A DNA stretch of 64,000 nt from Achromobacter sp. Bel (GTDB lineage: Bacteria; Pseudomonadota; Gammaproteobacteria; Burkholderiales; Burkholderiaceae_B): positions 62,001 through 126,000 of the forward strand of contig NZ_JABBJN010000009.1 in NCBI RefSeq assembly GCF_012928505.1, in the 5' to 3' direction. Below are positions 1-9,715 of this stretch, piece by piece (position 1 is the stretch's first letter; every line of letters starts with the position of its first letter). A program made the translations under genes and the position numbers. The notes beneath the pieces were generated by a model, which was not told the origin of the DNA, made no database searches, and worked only from the letters and a program-made list of their open reading frames with translations.

Positions 1-1709
1 AAGGCGCCGGCAGACGCCACGATCTGTTCGGGCAGCAATGCGGACGACAGCTCTCGTGCAAACTCGTACAGGCTGCGCGCGTCGGCCTCGCGCTTGACCG
101 AGACCTGCGCCTGCAGGCGCAGCCCGGCCGTCAGTTGCCCGATCAGCAGGCCCACCGACAGCAGCACGCCGAAGGTCAGCAGGTATTGCACGTCGGAGAC
201 GGCGAAGGAGGCCAACGGCTGCACGAAGAAAAAGTCGAACAGCCCCACGCTGACGACCGACGCCAGCGCAGCGGGCCCGCGGCCATGGCGTAGCGCCACG
301 CCCATCACGGCCAGCAGGAACAGCATGACGATGTTGGTCTGGTGCAGTACGGGGAAGGCCAGCATCGACAGCCCGGCGGCGGCCGCGCAATAGCACAGCG
401 CCCAGGCGTAGCCGGCCAGCGGGCGGCCAGTGCGTTCATCGGCGCCCTGGCCGGCGCGGCGTCCCAGCGTCAGCGGATCGCGGCCGGGGGCGGCGCTGGC
501 GGGCAGGGGCGGGGCGCCCAGCCGGATGATGTCGATCTCGGGGCAGCCGGCCGCCAGCATGTCGGCAAAGCTGTGCCGGCGCCATAGCCAGCCGGGCGTG
601 ATGGCGGCGGTAAGCAGGGCCGACACCGACAGGCGCAGGCGTTGCAGGCCGGTGGCCCGGGTGCGGCCGACGATGGCCTTGGTGATGTTGTGCCGGCGCA
701 CGTAGCGCACTACCGCGTCGACCATGTCGCCGCCCGCCAGGGTTTCGGTGCGGGCGCCCAGCGAATCCGCCAGGGCCAGGCTGCGCTGCATGCGGTCTTG
801 TTCGGCCTGCGGCGTGGGCGCCGCGCGCGGCGTGTCGATGGTGACGACATGCAGGTCGCATTCCAGCTGCTGGCTTAGCCGGTGCGCGCTGCGGATGATG
901 TATTCGGCGTCGATGTCCGGGCCGATGCAGGCGACCACGGCTTCGCGGGTGCGCCAGACGGGCTCGATGGCGCGGTCGCGCCGGTAGGCCTGGACGTCGT
1001 CGTCGACGTGGTCCGCGGTGCGGCGCAGGGCCAGTTCGCGCAGGGCGATCAGGTTGCCCTTGCGGAAGAAATTGCGGGTGGCGTGCCGGGCCTGTTCGGG
1101 CAGGTAGACCTTGCCTTCCTTTAGGCGTCGCAGCAGTTCGTCGGCCGACAGGTCCACCAGGATGACCTCGTCGGCGGCGTCGAAGACCTCATCGGGAACG
1201 GTTTCCCAGACGCGCACGCCGGTAATGCTGCCTACCGCTTCGTTCAGGCTGTCCAGATGCTGCACGTTCAGCGTGGTCCAGACGTCGATGCCCGCCGACA
1301 GCAGTTCCTGGATGTCCTGCCAGCGTTTGGCGTGGCGGGAGCCGGGCGCGTTCGAGTGCGCCAGTTCGTCCACCAGCACCAGCCCGGGCCGCGCCGCCAG
1401 CGCGGCGTCCAGATCGAATTCCTTCAGGACGTGGCCGCGGTACGCGACTTCCTTCAGTGGCAGGACCGCCAGGCCTTCCAGGAGGCTGGCGGTTTCGCGG
1501 CGGCCATGGGTCTCGACGATGCCGGCCAGCACGCTGACTCCTTGCGCGGCCTGTGCCCGGGCGGCGACCAGCATGGCGTAGGTCTTGCCCACGCCGGCCG
1601 ACGATCCGAAGTACACGCGCAGCTTGCCGCGCACCGCTTGGCGCGCGGCGTCGTCCAAAGTCTTCAAGAGGGTGTCGGGGTCGGGACGCTCGCCAGCAAT
1701 GTCAGCCAT
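1..1709 (-). CDS. kdpD: Osmosensitive K+ channel histidine kinase KdpD (5' part, cut by left window edge)
   Basis: This is the N-terminal 569 or so residues of the membrane sensor kinase that, with KdpE, switches on the kdp operon when K+ is limiting. The protein starts MADIAGERPD. A Walker A motif GSSAGVGKT lies at residues 35-43 in the cytoplasmic KdpD domain, followed by the ETHGRRET and LVDELAHSNAPGSRH segments typical of the family, then a universal-stress-protein-like domain. The frame stays open to base 1, so the membrane segments and the kinase core lie partly or wholly outside the window, and kdpE is expected beyond the edge. It follows kdpC by 51 bp in the same direction. Identification is firm; the 3' end is simply not present. 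Confidence 0.96.
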   Translation of the reverse strand, partial: MADIAGERPDPDTLLKTLDDAARQAVRGKLRVYFGSSAGVGKTYAMLVAARAQAAQGVSVLAGIVETHGRRETASLLEGLAVLPLKEVAYRGHVLKEFDLDAALAARPGLVLVDELAHSNAPGSRHAKRWQDIQELLSAGIDVWTTLNVQHLDSLNEAVGSITGVRVWETVPDEVFDAADEVILVDLSADELLRRLKEGKVYLPEQARHATRNFFRKGNLIALRELALRRTADHVDDDVQAYRRDRAIEPVWRTREAVVACIGPDIDAEYIIRSAHRLSQQLECDLHVVTIDTPRAAPTPQAEQDRMQRSLALADSLGARTETLAGGDMVDAVVRYVRRHNITKAIVGRTRATGLQRLRLSVSALLTAAITPGWLWRRHSFADMLAAGCPEIDIIRLGAPPLPASAAPGRDPLTLGRRAGQGADERTGRPLAGYAWALCYCAAAAGLSMLAFPVLHQTNIVMLFLLAVMGVALRHGRGPAALASVVSVGLFDFFFVQPLASFAVSDVQYLLTFGVLLSVGLLIGQLTAGLRLQAQVSVKREADARSLYEFARELSSALLPEQIVASAGA

Positions 1710-1760
1710 GAACGCGCAAGGGTCGGGTGGGGAAGGCTGGCAATACTATACGCTGCGCCA

Positions 1761-2381
1761 TCACCGCGCCGTGCCCAATTGGTCCAGCGCCAAGTTCAGC
1801 ATCAGCACATTGACGACGGGGTCGCCCAGCACGCCCAGCCAGGGCTTTTCGGTATTGGCCTGGATCAGGGCGTCGACCTGTTCGCGCGGCAGGTGCCGGG
1901 CGCGGGCCACCCGCGCCGCCTGGTAGCTGGCCGCGGCCGGGCTGATGTGCGGATCCAGCCCGCTGCCGGACGCGGTGATCAGGTCCACCGGCACCGGCGT
2001 GGGGTTGTCCGGATCGGCCGCTTTCAGGGCCGCGATGCGGGCCTGGATGGCCTCGGCCAGCGCGGGATTGCGCGGGCCGAGGTTCGACCCGCCGGATGCC
2101 GCCGCGTTGTACGGCATCGGCGCCGTGGCCGACGGACGGCCCCAGAAGTACTGCGGCGACGAGAAAGACTGGCCGATCAGTGCCGAACCGACGACCTTGT
2201 CGCCCTGCTTGATCAGCGAACCCGCGGCCTCGTGCGGGAACACGGCGGCGGCCACGCCGCGCGTCAGGAAGGGGTAGGCCAGGCCTGTCACCAGGGACAG
2301 GGCGGCGAAGACGACCAGCGCCGGCCGCAGAATGCCGCCAGGACGCGGCAGAGCGGGAGCAGATTGCGTTGCGTGTTTCAT
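1761..2381 (-). CDS. kdpC: K+-transporting ATPase subunit KdpC
   Basis: KdpC is the single-span subunit of the KdpFABC P-type K+ pump in the inner membrane. The 206-residue protein has one N-terminal hydrophobic segment (about residues 17-40) and then a soluble periplasmic-type domain with the family signatures [29 protein letters not shown] and [19 protein letters not shown]. It is slightly longer than the E. coli subunit (about 190 residues). It lies 42 bp after kdpB and 51 bp before kdpD, in the standard kdpABCD order. Confidence 0.97.
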   Translation of the reverse strand: MKHATQSAPALPRPGGILRPALVVFAALSLVTGLAYPFLTRGVAAAVFPHEAAGSLIKQGDKVVGSALIGQSFSSPQYFWGRPSATAPMPYNAAASGGSNLGPRNPALAEAIQARIAALKAADPDNPTPVPVDLITASGSGLDPHISPAAASYQAARVARARHLPREQVDALIQANTEKPWLGVLGDPVVNVLMLNLALDQLGTAR

Positions 2382-2423
2382 GAGGGATTCCTTTTTTCAG
2401 AGGGGCGGGGCTTGCGCAGGGGT

Positions 2424-4583
2424 TTACACCCAGCCCAGCGCGGCCAGGATCATGTCGACCAGCTTGATGCCCACGAACGGCACCAGCAGGCCGCCCAGGC
2501 CGTAGATGAGCAGGTTGCGGCGCAGCAGCACGGAAGCGCCCAGCGGCCGGTAGCGCACGCCTTTGAGCGCCAGCGGGATCAGTACGACGATGATCAGCGC
2601 GTTGAAGATCACGGCCGACAGGATGGCCGAGGCCGGCGTGGCCAGGCCCATGATATTCAGTACGTTGAGCTGCGGATAGACCGTGGCGAAGGCGGCGGGG
2701 ATGATGGCGAAGTACTTGGCCACGTCGTTGGCCACGCTGAAGGTAGTCAGCGCGCCGCGGGTCATCAGCATCTGCTTGCCGATTTCGACGATCTCGATGA
2801 GCTTGGTGGGGTTGGAGTCCAGGTCCACCATGTTGCCGGCCTCTTTCGCGGCCTGGGTCCCCGAGTTCATCGCCACCGCCACATCGGCCTGCGCCAGCGC
2901 GGGGGCGTCGTTGGTGCCGTCGCCCGTCATCGCCACCAGCCGGCCTTCGGACTGATAGGCGCGGATCAGCTTCAGCTTGGCTTCGGGCGTGGCTTGCGCC
3001 AGGAAGTCGTCCACGCCGGCTTCGGCCGCGATGGAGGCCGCCGTCAGCTTGTTGTCGCCCGTGATCATCACGGTCTTGATGCCCATGCGGCGCAACTCGG
3101 CGAAGCGCGACTGGATGTCGGGCTTGACGATGTCCTTCAATTCCACCACGCCCAGCGCGCGGTTGCCGTCGCTGACCATTAGCGGCGTGCTGCCGCGGCG
3201 CGCCACGTCTTCGGCCAGGCGCAAGACCGGGTCCGTCACGGTGGTCTCTTGCGCGGCCAGCCAGGCCTGGATCGCATCGACCGCGCCTTTGCGGATCATG
3301 CGCTCGCCCAGGTTCACGCCGCTCATGCGGGACTGCGCCGTGAAGGGCACGAATTCGACCTCGGCCATATGGGGCGCGGGCGCGTGGATGGTCTTGTCGG
3401 CCAGCGCCACGATGCTGCGGCCTTCCGGCGTTTCGTCGGCCAGCGAGGCCAGGCGGGCCGCTTCCGCCAGTTCGCGCGGCGACACGCCGGGCGCGGGCAG
3501 GAAAGTGGAGGCCTGGCGGTTGCCGAAGGTGATGGTGCCGGTCTTGTCCAGCAGCAGCACGTCGACGTCGCCCGCGGCTTCGACCGCGCGGCCCGACGTA
3601 GCGATGACGTTGGCGCTCATCATACGGCTCATGCCTGCCACGCCGATGGCCGACAGCAGGCCGCCGATGGTGGTGGGAATCAGGCAGACCAACAGCGCCA
3701 CCAGCACGGTCACGGTGACCGCCGAGCCGCCGCCGGCCGCGCTGACCGCGTAGATCGAGAACGGCATCAGGGTCACGACCACCAGCAGGAACACCACGGT
3801 CAGCCCGACCAGCAGGATGGTCAACGCCAGTTCGTTCGGCGTCTTCTGGCGCTTGGCGCCTTCGACCATGGCGATCATGCGGTCCAGGAAGCTTTCGCCG
3901 GGATCGGCCGCGATGCGCACGAAGATCCAGTCGGACAGCACGCGCGTGCCGCCCGTGACCGACGAGAAGTCGCCGCCGGATTCACGGATGACGGGCGCCG
4001 ATTCACCGGTGATGGCGCTTTCGTCCACCGAGGCGACGCCCGCGATCACCTGGCCGTCGCCGGGGATGGTCTCGCCGGCTTCGACCAGCACCACGTCGTC
4101 GCGGCGCAGCAGGCCCGAGGGCTGGCTGACGGCCTGGTCGCGCCATTGCCCGGGCTGCGCGTCGCGGATGTCCGCCTCGCGGAAGTTCTTCAGCAAGCGG
4201 GCGTTGATGGTGGTGCGCAGGCCGCGCAGCGTCGCCGCCTGCTGCTTGCCGCGGCCTTCGGCCAAGGCTTCGGCGAAGTTGGCGAACAGCACCGTGAACC
4301 ACAGCCATACGGAGATGGCCAGGATGAAGCCCGCAGGCGCTTCGGCCTGGCCGCGCAGGGCCATGACCCATAGCAGCGTCGTCAGGATGCTGCCGACGTA
4401 GACGACGAACATCACGGGGTTCTTCAACTGCGCGGCGGGCGATAGCTTGCGCAGGCTGTCCAGCACGGCGGGCCCGACCAGCGAGCGCGACCACATGCCG
4501 AAGGAACGGTCTTGGGACGCAGCGGCGGGCGCGTGGGCGGCACCGCCGCCTGCGCGGGTTATTGGCATTTCAATCTTGGCCAT
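2424..4583 (-). CDS. kdpB: K+-transporting P-type ATPase, ATP-binding subunit KdpB
   Basis: This is the catalytic P-type ATPase subunit that phosphorylates itself to drive K+ uptake through KdpA. The protein has 719 residues when started at [17 protein letters not shown] sits 6-7 bases upstream of that ATG, and the longer in-frame start at 4655 reads into kdpA and has no support. Visible motifs include ITGESAPV (actuator), DKTGTIT with the phosphorylated Asp346, MITGDN, and [16 protein letters not shown] (hinge). The N-terminus carries about 27 extra Ala/Gly-rich residues compared with E. coli. The start lies 22 bp after the kdpA stop. Confidence 0.98.
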   Translation of the reverse strand: MAKIEMPITRAGGGAAHAPAAASQDRSFGMWSRSLVGPAVLDSLRKLSPAAQLKNPVMFVVYVGSILTTLLWVMALRGQAEAPAGFILAISVWLWFTVLFANFAEALAEGRGKQQAATLRGLRTTINARLLKNFREADIRDAQPGQWRDQAVSQPSGLLRRDDVVLVEAGETIPGDGQVIAGVASVDESAITGESAPVIRESGGDFSSVTGGTRVLSDWIFVRIAADPGESFLDRMIAMVEGAKRQKTPNELALTILLVGLTVVFLLVVVTLMPFSIYAVSAAGGGSAVTVTVLVALLVCLIPTTIGGLLSAIGVAGMSRMMSANVIATSGRAVEAAGDVDVLLLDKTGTITFGNRQASTFLPAPGVSPRELAEAARLASLADETPEGRSIVALADKTIHAPAPHMAEVEFVPFTAQSRMSGVNLGERMIRKGAVDAIQAWLAAQETTVTDPVLRLAEDVARRGSTPLMVSDGNRALGVVELKDIVKPDIQSRFAELRRMGIKTVMITGDNKLTAASIAAEAGVDDFLAQATPEAKLKLIRAYQSEGRLVAMTGDGTNDAPALAQADVAVAMNSGTQAAKEAGNMVDLDSNPTKLIEIVEIGKQMLMTRGALTTFSVANDVAKYFAIIPAAFATVYPQLNVLNIMGLATPASAILSAVIFNALIIVVLIPLALKGVRYRPLGASVLLRRNLLIYGLGGLLVPFVGIKLVDMILAALGWV

Positions 4584-4605
4584 TTTCTTTCCTAGCCTGT
4601 TGCAT

Positions 4606-6402
4606 TCAGGGTTGCAGGTGTTCCGCGACCGGGCCCACGGCCAGCGCGGGCACATATGTCAGGGCGCCCACCAGCAGCACGGCGCCGACCAGCAGCACCA
4701 CGAAGAGGGGGCCGGTCGTGGGCATGCTGCCGGGGCCGGCGGGCAGCCGGCGTTTGGCCGCCAGCGACCCGGCCATCGCCATCACGGCGATGATCACGGC
4801 GAAGCGGCCGAACCACATGGCGATGCCCAGCAGCACGTTGTAGAAGGGCGTGTTGGCGGACAACCCGGCGAACGCGCTGCCGTTGTTGTTGGCGGCGGAC
4901 GACAGCGCGTAGAGGATTTCCGAGAAGCCGTGGATGCCGGGGTTCAGCACGCCGGCCTGACCGGCCGACAGCGAGACGGCCAGCGCGGTGCCGCCCAGCA
5001 CCAGCAGCGGCGTGGCCAGGATGACGATGGAGACCATCTTCATGTCGTAGGCCTCGATCTTCTTACCCAGGTATTCCGGGGTGCGGCCGATCATCAGCCC
5101 GGCGATGAAGACCCCCAGGATGGCAAAGGCCAGCATGCCGTACAGGCCGGATCCCACGCCGCCATAGACCACTTCGCCCAACTGCATCAGTAGCATCGGC
5201 GACAGGCCGCCCATCGCGGTCAGGGAGTCATGCATGCCGTTGACCGCGCCGCAGGAGGCAGCCGTGGTGATGACGGCGAACAGCGACGTTGCGGCGATGC
5301 CGAAGCGCGTTTCCTTGCCTTCCATGTTGCCGCCCGGCGAGAACGCGGTCATTGCGCTGTCCGCGCCGGCCTGGGCCACCATGGGGTTGGGCTGTTGCTC
5401 GAAGTAGGCGATGCTCAATGCGAAGACGGCGAACAGCACGGTCATCGCCGCCAGGATCGCGATCCCCTGGCGCCGGCTGCCCACCATCTCGCCGAACGTG
5501 AAGCACAGCGCGGCGGGGATCGCCAGGATCGCCAGCATCTCCAGGAAGTTCGCCAGCGGCGTGGCGTTCTCGAACGGATGCGCCGAGTTGGCGTTGAAGA
5601 ATCCGCCGCCATTGGTGCCCAGCAACTTGATGGCTTCTTGCGAGGCCACCGGTCCCATCGCCAAGGTCTGCGTCGACGTGACGGCGGGATCGGTCACGGG
5701 CTGGCCCTTTGCGTCCAGCACCGGCTGTCCCTGGGCGTCCACGCGCGGCTGGTCATAGTGCAGGGCTTCCACGGTCTGCACGTCCTGGTAGGGGCTGAAG
5801 TTCTGGATCACGCCTTGGCTGACCAGCGCCAGCGCCAGCACGAAGGACAGGGGCAGCAGCACGTACAGCGTGCAGCGGACCATGTCGGCCCAGAAGTTGC
5901 CGACGGTGGCCGAGCAGTGCCGCGCCAGCCCGCGGATCAGCGCGAACAGGACGGCGATGCCGGTGGCGGCCGAGACGAAGTTCTGCACCGTCAGCGCCAG
6001 CATCTGCGTCAGGTAGCTCATCGTGGATTCGCCGGCATAGCCTTGCCAGTTGGTGTTGGTGACGAAGCTGATGGCAGTGTTCAGGGCCGAGTCCGGCGTC
6101 ACGCCGCCCATGCCGGCCGGGTTCAGCGGCAGCATGCCCTGGAGCCGTTGCAGGCTGTAGACAACCACGATGCCCAGGATGTTGAAGGCCAGCACGGCCA
6201 GGGTGTAGCGCTTCCAGCCCATCTCGGCCTGCGGGTCGATGCCCGCAAGCCGGTAAATGCCGCGCTCGAGCGGACGGCCCCAGGCGGTCAGCCGGGATTG
6301 CCCGTTTTCCATGGCGATGCGGATGTAGCGTCCGAGCAGGGGCGCGATCGCAAGCAGGACTGCCAGGTACAGAACCAGCAATCCGACGAATTCGGCGGTC
6401 AT
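4606..6402 (-). CDS. kdpA: K+-transporting ATPase, channel-like subunit KdpA
   Basis: KdpA is the multi-span K+-selective subunit, related to K+ channels and Trk/Ktr transporters. The 598-residue protein is membrane-rich throughout and contains the pore-loop regions [38 protein letters not shown] and [10 protein letters not shown] place the start at [10 protein letters not shown] (6402) because it overlaps the kdpF stop in a TGATG arrangement, which suggests translational coupling; the upstream in-frame start at 6477 would run back through kdpF. It is somewhat longer than E. coli KdpA (557 residues) owing to a periplasmic loop with the repeat-like stretch [16 protein letters not shown]. Confidence 0.98.
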   Translation of the reverse strand: MTAEFVGLLVLYLAVLLAIAPLLGRYIRIAMENGQSRLTAWGRPLERGIYRLAGIDPQAEMGWKRYTLAVLAFNILGIVVVYSLQRLQGMLPLNPAGMGGVTPDSALNTAISFVTNTNWQGYAGESTMSYLTQMLALTVQNFVSAATGIAVLFALIRGLARHCSATVGNFWADMVRCTLYVLLPLSFVLALALVSQGVIQNFSPYQDVQTVEALHYDQPRVDAQGQPVLDAKGQPVTDPAVTSTQTLAMGPVASQEAIKLLGTNGGGFFNANSAHPFENATPLANFLEMLAILAIPAALCFTFGEMVGSRRQGIAILAAMTVLFAVFALSIAYFEQQPNPMVAQAGADSAMTAFSPGGNMEGKETRFGIAATSLFAVITTAASCGAVNGMHDSLTAMGGLSPMLLMQLGEVVYGGVGSGLYGMLAFAILGVFIAGLMIGRTPEYLGKKIEAYDMKMVSIVILATPLLVLGGTALAVSLSAGQAGVLNPGIHGFSEILYALSSAANNNGSAFAGLSANTPFYNVLLGIAMWFGRFAVIIAVMAMAGSLAAKRRLPAGPGSMPTTGPLFVVLLVGAVLLVGALTYVPALAVGPVAEHLQP

Positions 6403-6491
6403 CAGAATTTCTCCGGTTTGAACAGGGCGACCAGCAGGTATACGAACAGCAGCGCGGCGGTCAGGCCGCTGACCCAATAGAGCCAGTTCAT
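6402..6491 (-). CDS. kdpF: K+-transporting ATPase small subunit KdpF
   Basis: This encodes the 29-residue membrane peptide [20 protein letters not shown] followed by VALFKPEKF, one transmembrane helix with a basic tail, as expected for the lipid-like stabilising subunit KdpF. The stop codon overlaps the kdpA start by one base (TGATG), and its own start overlaps the stop of a further small frame upstream by four bases (ATGA). Size, position and the KPEKF-type end all match KdpF. Confidence 0.93.
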   Translation of the reverse strand: MNWLYWVSGLTAALLFVYLLVALFKPEKF

Positions 6492-6586
6492 GACGGCTCT
6501 CCCGTAGACAAGGCTTCGCAGAACCTCAGCAGGGCGGCAATCAGCCCGGCCATGACGGCGAAGACGGCGATATAGATGGCATCCAC
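6488..6586 (-). CDS. Putative 32-residue membrane peptide ahead of kdpF
   Basis: A GTG-started frame encodes [20 protein letters not shown] then [12 protein letters not shown], one hydrophobic helix of about 20 residues with an Arg/Cys boundary. A strong ribosome binding site, GGGAGGAAAAA, lies just before the GTG. Its TGA overlaps the kdpF ATG by four bases, the usual sign of translational coupling, so the frame looks translated. I do not recognise a named family. It could be a second small Kdp accessory peptide or a leader that couples ribosomes into kdpF. The reading is direct; the function is open. Confidence 0.6.
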   Translation of the reverse strand: MDAIYIAVFAVMAGLIAALLRFCEALSTGEPS

Positions 6587-6733
6587 GTTTTTCCTCCCGG
6601 GAGCACGGCTCCCTTCGAACGACGGGCCTGCGCGGCAAAGGCGGATGCGCGCCGGGCAGGCCAGGTGACCAATCAGGACACCGGCAGGTTACGGAGCGGG
6701 GGGTAAAAACGGGATATAGGTTGGGGAGGGGGG

Positions 6734-6750
6734 TGTAAACAAAAAATAAA
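6734..6750 (-). promoter_or_regulatory. Candidate KdpE binding site in the kdp promoter
   Basis: On the minus strand the sequence reads TTTATT-N5-TTTACA followed by a C-run, about 150 bases before the first kdp frame. The E. coli KdpE box is TTTATA-N5-TTTACA, also followed by CCCC (from memory), so half-sites and spacing both match. A TATATC -10 candidate lies further downstream at 6713-6718. This predicts that kdp is induced by KdpD/KdpE under low K+. Confidence 0.7.
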
Positions 6751-6752
6751 TG

Positions 6753-6833
6753 GAGCCCCCACGCTGCGCGCGCTCTGCGCGCTTGCTGCCCCCGAGGGGG
6801 TTGCGCCGCCTTGGGGCGGCCCGGCGGCGCGGC
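6753..6833. repeat. Dispersed GC-rich palindromic intergenic repeat, copy 1
   Basis: The segment contains back-to-back inverted repeats, including GCGCGCGCTCTGCGCGC, CCCCCGAGGGGG and CCGCCTTGGGGCGG. A related copy in the opposite orientation lies at 22358-22436. Elements of this design are, to my knowledge, scattered between genes in many Burkholderiales genomes. The remaining sequence from 6834 to about 7020 shows no gene or clear signal. Confidence 0.65.
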
Positions 6834-7126
6834 TATCCTGGTGGCGTGTGGGGCGTTCTTGCGGGCGTTGCCCGGTTCTTTTGAACGGCGTGGCTCCTCT
6901 TTGGGGCCGCGCCCGATTCCGGGCATGATGCGGTGGCGGGCGTCATATTTCGGGATGGCGGGGATTTCTGAATTTGGCTCAATTCGTGCTTTTTCGCCAA
7001 TAAATCCCAATATTTAGAACTTTGCGGTCAAATTGCACTGCTGTGGTGCATGGAATATGTAAATGAATGCTCCGTCTTAGGGCATTCCCCTAGTGTGGCA
7101 TTCCCGCACTTGGTGCAGAATCTCTT

Positions 7127-7255
7127 CCCATGCAGGTGAGGAGACAAAGCCCTGCATGGGCAAATACCGGCGGCACCGGTACATAAAAAAAGTAAAGCAG
7201 TACTCAAAAAAAGCAAAACGCACAACGGCTGGCACCAGGCAGTGCCAGCCGTTGT
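7127..7255 (-). other. Cluster of three perfect inverted repeats; the largest resembles a minus-strand terminator
   Basis: Between kdp and the symporter genes lie three perfect stems: CCCATGCAGG with CCTGCATGGG (7127-7136 and 7151-7160), TACCGG with CCGGTA (7165-7170 and 7176-7181), and a 14-bp stem ACAACGGCTGGCAC with a CAGGCA loop (7222-7255). Read on the minus strand, the last stem is followed by GCGTTTTGCTTTTTTT, so it could end a minus-strand transcript. On the plus strand the region could form the 5' leader of the symporter operon. No coding frame fits, and I know no RNA family that matches. Confidence 0.45.
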
Positions 7256-7340
7256 CGCATAAAAAGCCTGTATTTCATCTGCCAGGGCTTTTCAGACGCT
7301 GCGTTTCGCGCTATCCAGGTAGGGTCTCTACATCCTAGCT

Positions 7341-7625
7341 ATGCCCGAACCCCGCGCTCCGACCTCCAAGCCCGTTTCCATTCCCTATTGGCGCCGCAAC
7401 TTGCGGCTGATCCTGTTGCTGCTTGCCGTCTGGGCGGCGCTGACCTTCGTTCCCGCCTTTTTTGCCCGCAGCCTGACCTTCGACTTCATTGGCTGGCCCT
7501 TCGCTTTCTGGATGGCGGCCTATGGCGCGCCGCTGGCCTACCTGATCATCATCGGCGTGTACGCCCGCGTCATGAACCGGGCTGACGAGCGCGCCGAGGC
7601 GCAAGCCGCCGGCGGAGACCGCTGA
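7341..7625 (+). CDS. DUF4212 family small membrane protein, symporter partner
   Basis: This 94-residue protein has a short cytoplasmic start (PYWRRNLRLI) and two hydrophobic segments separated by FARSLTFDFIGWPFAFWMAAYGAP, the pattern of the DUF4212 / sodium-substrate symporter small subunit family. Its stop overlaps the start of the large symporter gene by one base (TGATG), so the two are translated together. The family is known to travel with a VC_2705-type sodium:solute symporter. The likely role is as a small subunit or assembly partner in the inner membrane; the substrate (acetate or another short organic acid) is inferred only. Confidence 0.88.
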   Translation: MPEPRAPTSKPVSIPYWRRNLRLILLLLAVWAALTFVPAFFARSLTFDFIGWPFAFWMAAYGAPLAYLIIIGVYARVMNRADERAEAQAAGGDR

Positions 7626-9715
7626 TGCCGTTTTTCAGCGGAGACACCCCCCAGCAATTCCGGATCCGCCTGCGCCGCATCTACGTGCTGTACACCGCCG
7701 GTTTTGCGCTGATGATCCTGCTGATGGCGCTGGCCGAGATCCTGGGGATGCCGCGCAACTGGATCGGCTATGTCTTCCTGCTGGTGACGGTCAGCCTGTA
7801 CGCCGGCATCGGCATCGTGTGCCGCACCTCGGACCAGGTCGAATACTACGTGGCGGGACGGCGCGTGCCTGCCATCTACAACGGCATGGCCACGGCGGCG
7901 GACTGGATGTCGGTGGCGTCCTTCATCGGGGTCGCGGGCACGCTGTATCTGACCGGCTATGGCGGGCTGGCTTACATCATGGGCTGGACGGGCGGCTACG
8001 TATTGGTGGCGATGTTGCTGGCCCCGTACCTGCGGCGATTCGGGCAGTACACCATCCCTGACTTCATGGGTGCGCGCTATGGCGGCAACATGCCACGGCT
8101 GGCGGGCGTGGCCTGCGCCATCCTGTGTTCATTTACCTATCTGGTGGCCCAGATCTATGGCGTGGGCATCATCACCACGCGCATGACCGGCATTTCGTTC
8201 GAGCTGGGCATTTTCGTGGCGCTGGGCGGCATGCTGGTGTGTTCGTTCCTGGGCGGCATGCGCGCCGTGACCTGGACACAGGTGGGCCAGTACATCATCC
8301 TGGTCATCGCCTACCTGGTGCCGGTGGTGTGGCTGTCCATCAAGCACACCAACATGCCCGTGCCGCAATTGTCGGCCGGCGTGGTGCTGCAGCAGGTGAC
8401 CGAGAAAGAGATCTACCTGCAAAACGACCCTTCCGAAATCGAAGTGCGCCGGCTTTGGCAGCAGCACGCCGACCAGATGGCGCAACGCGTGCAGGCGCTG
8501 CCGGAATCCTGGACGCTGGAAAAGGACAAGCTGCGCAGCCGCCTGGCCCAACTGAACGCCAGCGATGCGCCGATGGTCGAGATCCGGTCCGCCGAGCGGG
8601 AGCTGGCCGCCTATCCGGCCAGCGTGGAAGACGCGCGCGTGGTCTGGTCGCAAGCTCGTGCGACCTTCGAGGCGCGGGCAGCCCCGGCCACGCCACACGC
8701 GGAGCCGTTCCCCGCCAAAGACCCGGAAGAGCGGCGCAATATGCGCATCAATTTCCTGGCGCTGGTGCTGTGCCTGATGCTGGGGACGGCGGGGATGCCG
8801 CATATCCTGATGCGCTCATACACCACGCCCTCGGTGATCGAGGCGCGCAAATCGGTGTGCTGGTCGCTGCTGTTCATCCTGCTGCTGTATTTCATGGCGC
8901 CCGCGCTGGCCCTGCTGGTCAAGTACGAGGTCTATACGCAGGTGGTCGGCTCGAATTTCCTTAGCCTGCCCAACTGGGTGCATGCCTGGAGTGCGGTGGA
9001 TGCCAATCTGCTGGACGTCACGGACATCAACCGAGACGGGGTCGTGCAATTAAGCGAAATCAGCATGGGTGCCGATGTGGTGGTGCTGGCCATGCCCGAG
9101 ATCGGCGGGCTGCCCTATGTGATTTCAGGGCTGGTGGCGGCCGGCGGATTGGCGGCCGCGCTGTCCACCGCAGACGGCCTGCTGCTGACACTGTCCAATT
9201 CCCTGTCGCACGACATGTGGTACCGGATGGTGTCGCCGCGCATGTCTGCCGCGCGCCGCGTGATGGTGTCGAAAATCCTGCTGCTGGTGGTGGCGTTCGG
9301 CGCAGCCTGGGTGGCTGCGCGCAAGCCCGCCGACATCCTCTTCATGGTGTCCGCGGCCTTCTCGTTCGCGGCGTCGTCCTTCTTCCCCGCGTTGGTGATG
9401 GGGGTGTTCTGGCGGCGCGCCAACAAATGGGGCGCCACCCTGGGCATGGCGGCGGGGCTGGCCGTGACCTTCGCGTACATGACGCACACGCATCCGTGGC
9501 TGCGCGAATGGGTGCTGGGCATATCGCGCACACAGCCGGTGGACCTGTGGTGGGGCATCCAGCCGATCGCGGCCGGCATCTTCGGTGCGCCCGTGGCCTT
9601 CCTGGTCATCATCGTGGTGTCGCTGCTGACGCCGCCGCCCGACCGGGCGACGCTGGCGCTGGTGGATTATCTGCGCCATCCGGGCGCGCCCCGGCCGCCA
9701 GCCGAAAACGCCTAA
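7625..9715 (+). CDS. Sodium:solute symporter, VC_2705/ActP-like subfamily
   Basis: This 696-residue inner-membrane permease belongs to the solute:sodium symporter family. Recognisable segments include YYVAGRRVPAIYNGMATAAD and AALSTADGLLLTLSNSLSHD. About residues 244-372 form a charged, helix-prone insertion between membrane segments (EIEVRRLWQQHADQ, LEKDKLRSRLAQL), as in the longer VC_2705 group. Residues 467-478, DINRDGVVQLSE, match an EF-hand calcium loop. It follows the DUF4212 gene with a one-base overlap and ends convergent with the next gene, sharing four bases. A short organic acid such as acetate or propionate is the usual guess for substrate; nothing here proves it. Confidence 0.9.
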   Translation: MPFFSGDTPQQFRIRLRRIYVLYTAGFALMILLMALAEILGMPRNWIGYVFLLVTVSLYAGIGIVCRTSDQVEYYVAGRRVPAIYNGMATAADWMSVASFIGVAGTLYLTGYGGLAYIMGWTGGYVLVAMLLAPYLRRFGQYTIPDFMGARYGGNMPRLAGVACAILCSFTYLVAQIYGVGIITTRMTGISFELGIFVALGGMLVCSFLGGMRAVTWTQVGQYIILVIAYLVPVVWLSIKHTNMPVPQLSAGVVLQQVTEKEIYLQNDPSEIEVRRLWQQHADQMAQRVQALPESWTLEKDKLRSRLAQLNASDAPMVEIRSAERELAAYPASVEDARVVWSQARATFEARAAPATPHAEPFPAKDPEERRNMRINFLALVLCLMLGTAGMPHILMRSYTTPSVIEARKSVCWSLLFILLLYFMAPALALLVKYEVYTQVVGSNFLSLPNWVHAWSAVDANLLDVTDINRDGVVQLSEISMGADVVVLAMPEIGGLPYVISGLVAAGGLAAALSTADGLLLTLSNSLSHDMWYRMVSPRMSAARRVMVSKILLLVVAFGAAWVAARKPADILFMVSAAFSFAASSFFPALVMGVFWRRANKWGATLGMAAGLAVTFAYMTHTHPWLREWVLGISRTQPVDLWWGIQPIAAGIFGAPVAFLVIIVVSLLTPPPDRATLALVDYLRHPGAPRPPAENA

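Noticed and set aside
1257..3182. 641-codon open frame on the plus strand across kdpD-kdpC-kdpB
   Set aside because: It is antisense to firmly identified kdp genes, and its protein is a His/Gln/Arg/Gly-rich string typical of shadow frames in high-GC DNA.
7028..7225. 65-codon minus-strand frame MCVLLFLSTALLF...
   Set aside because: It passes through the hairpin cluster; its hydrophobic start is simply the translation of a T-rich run.
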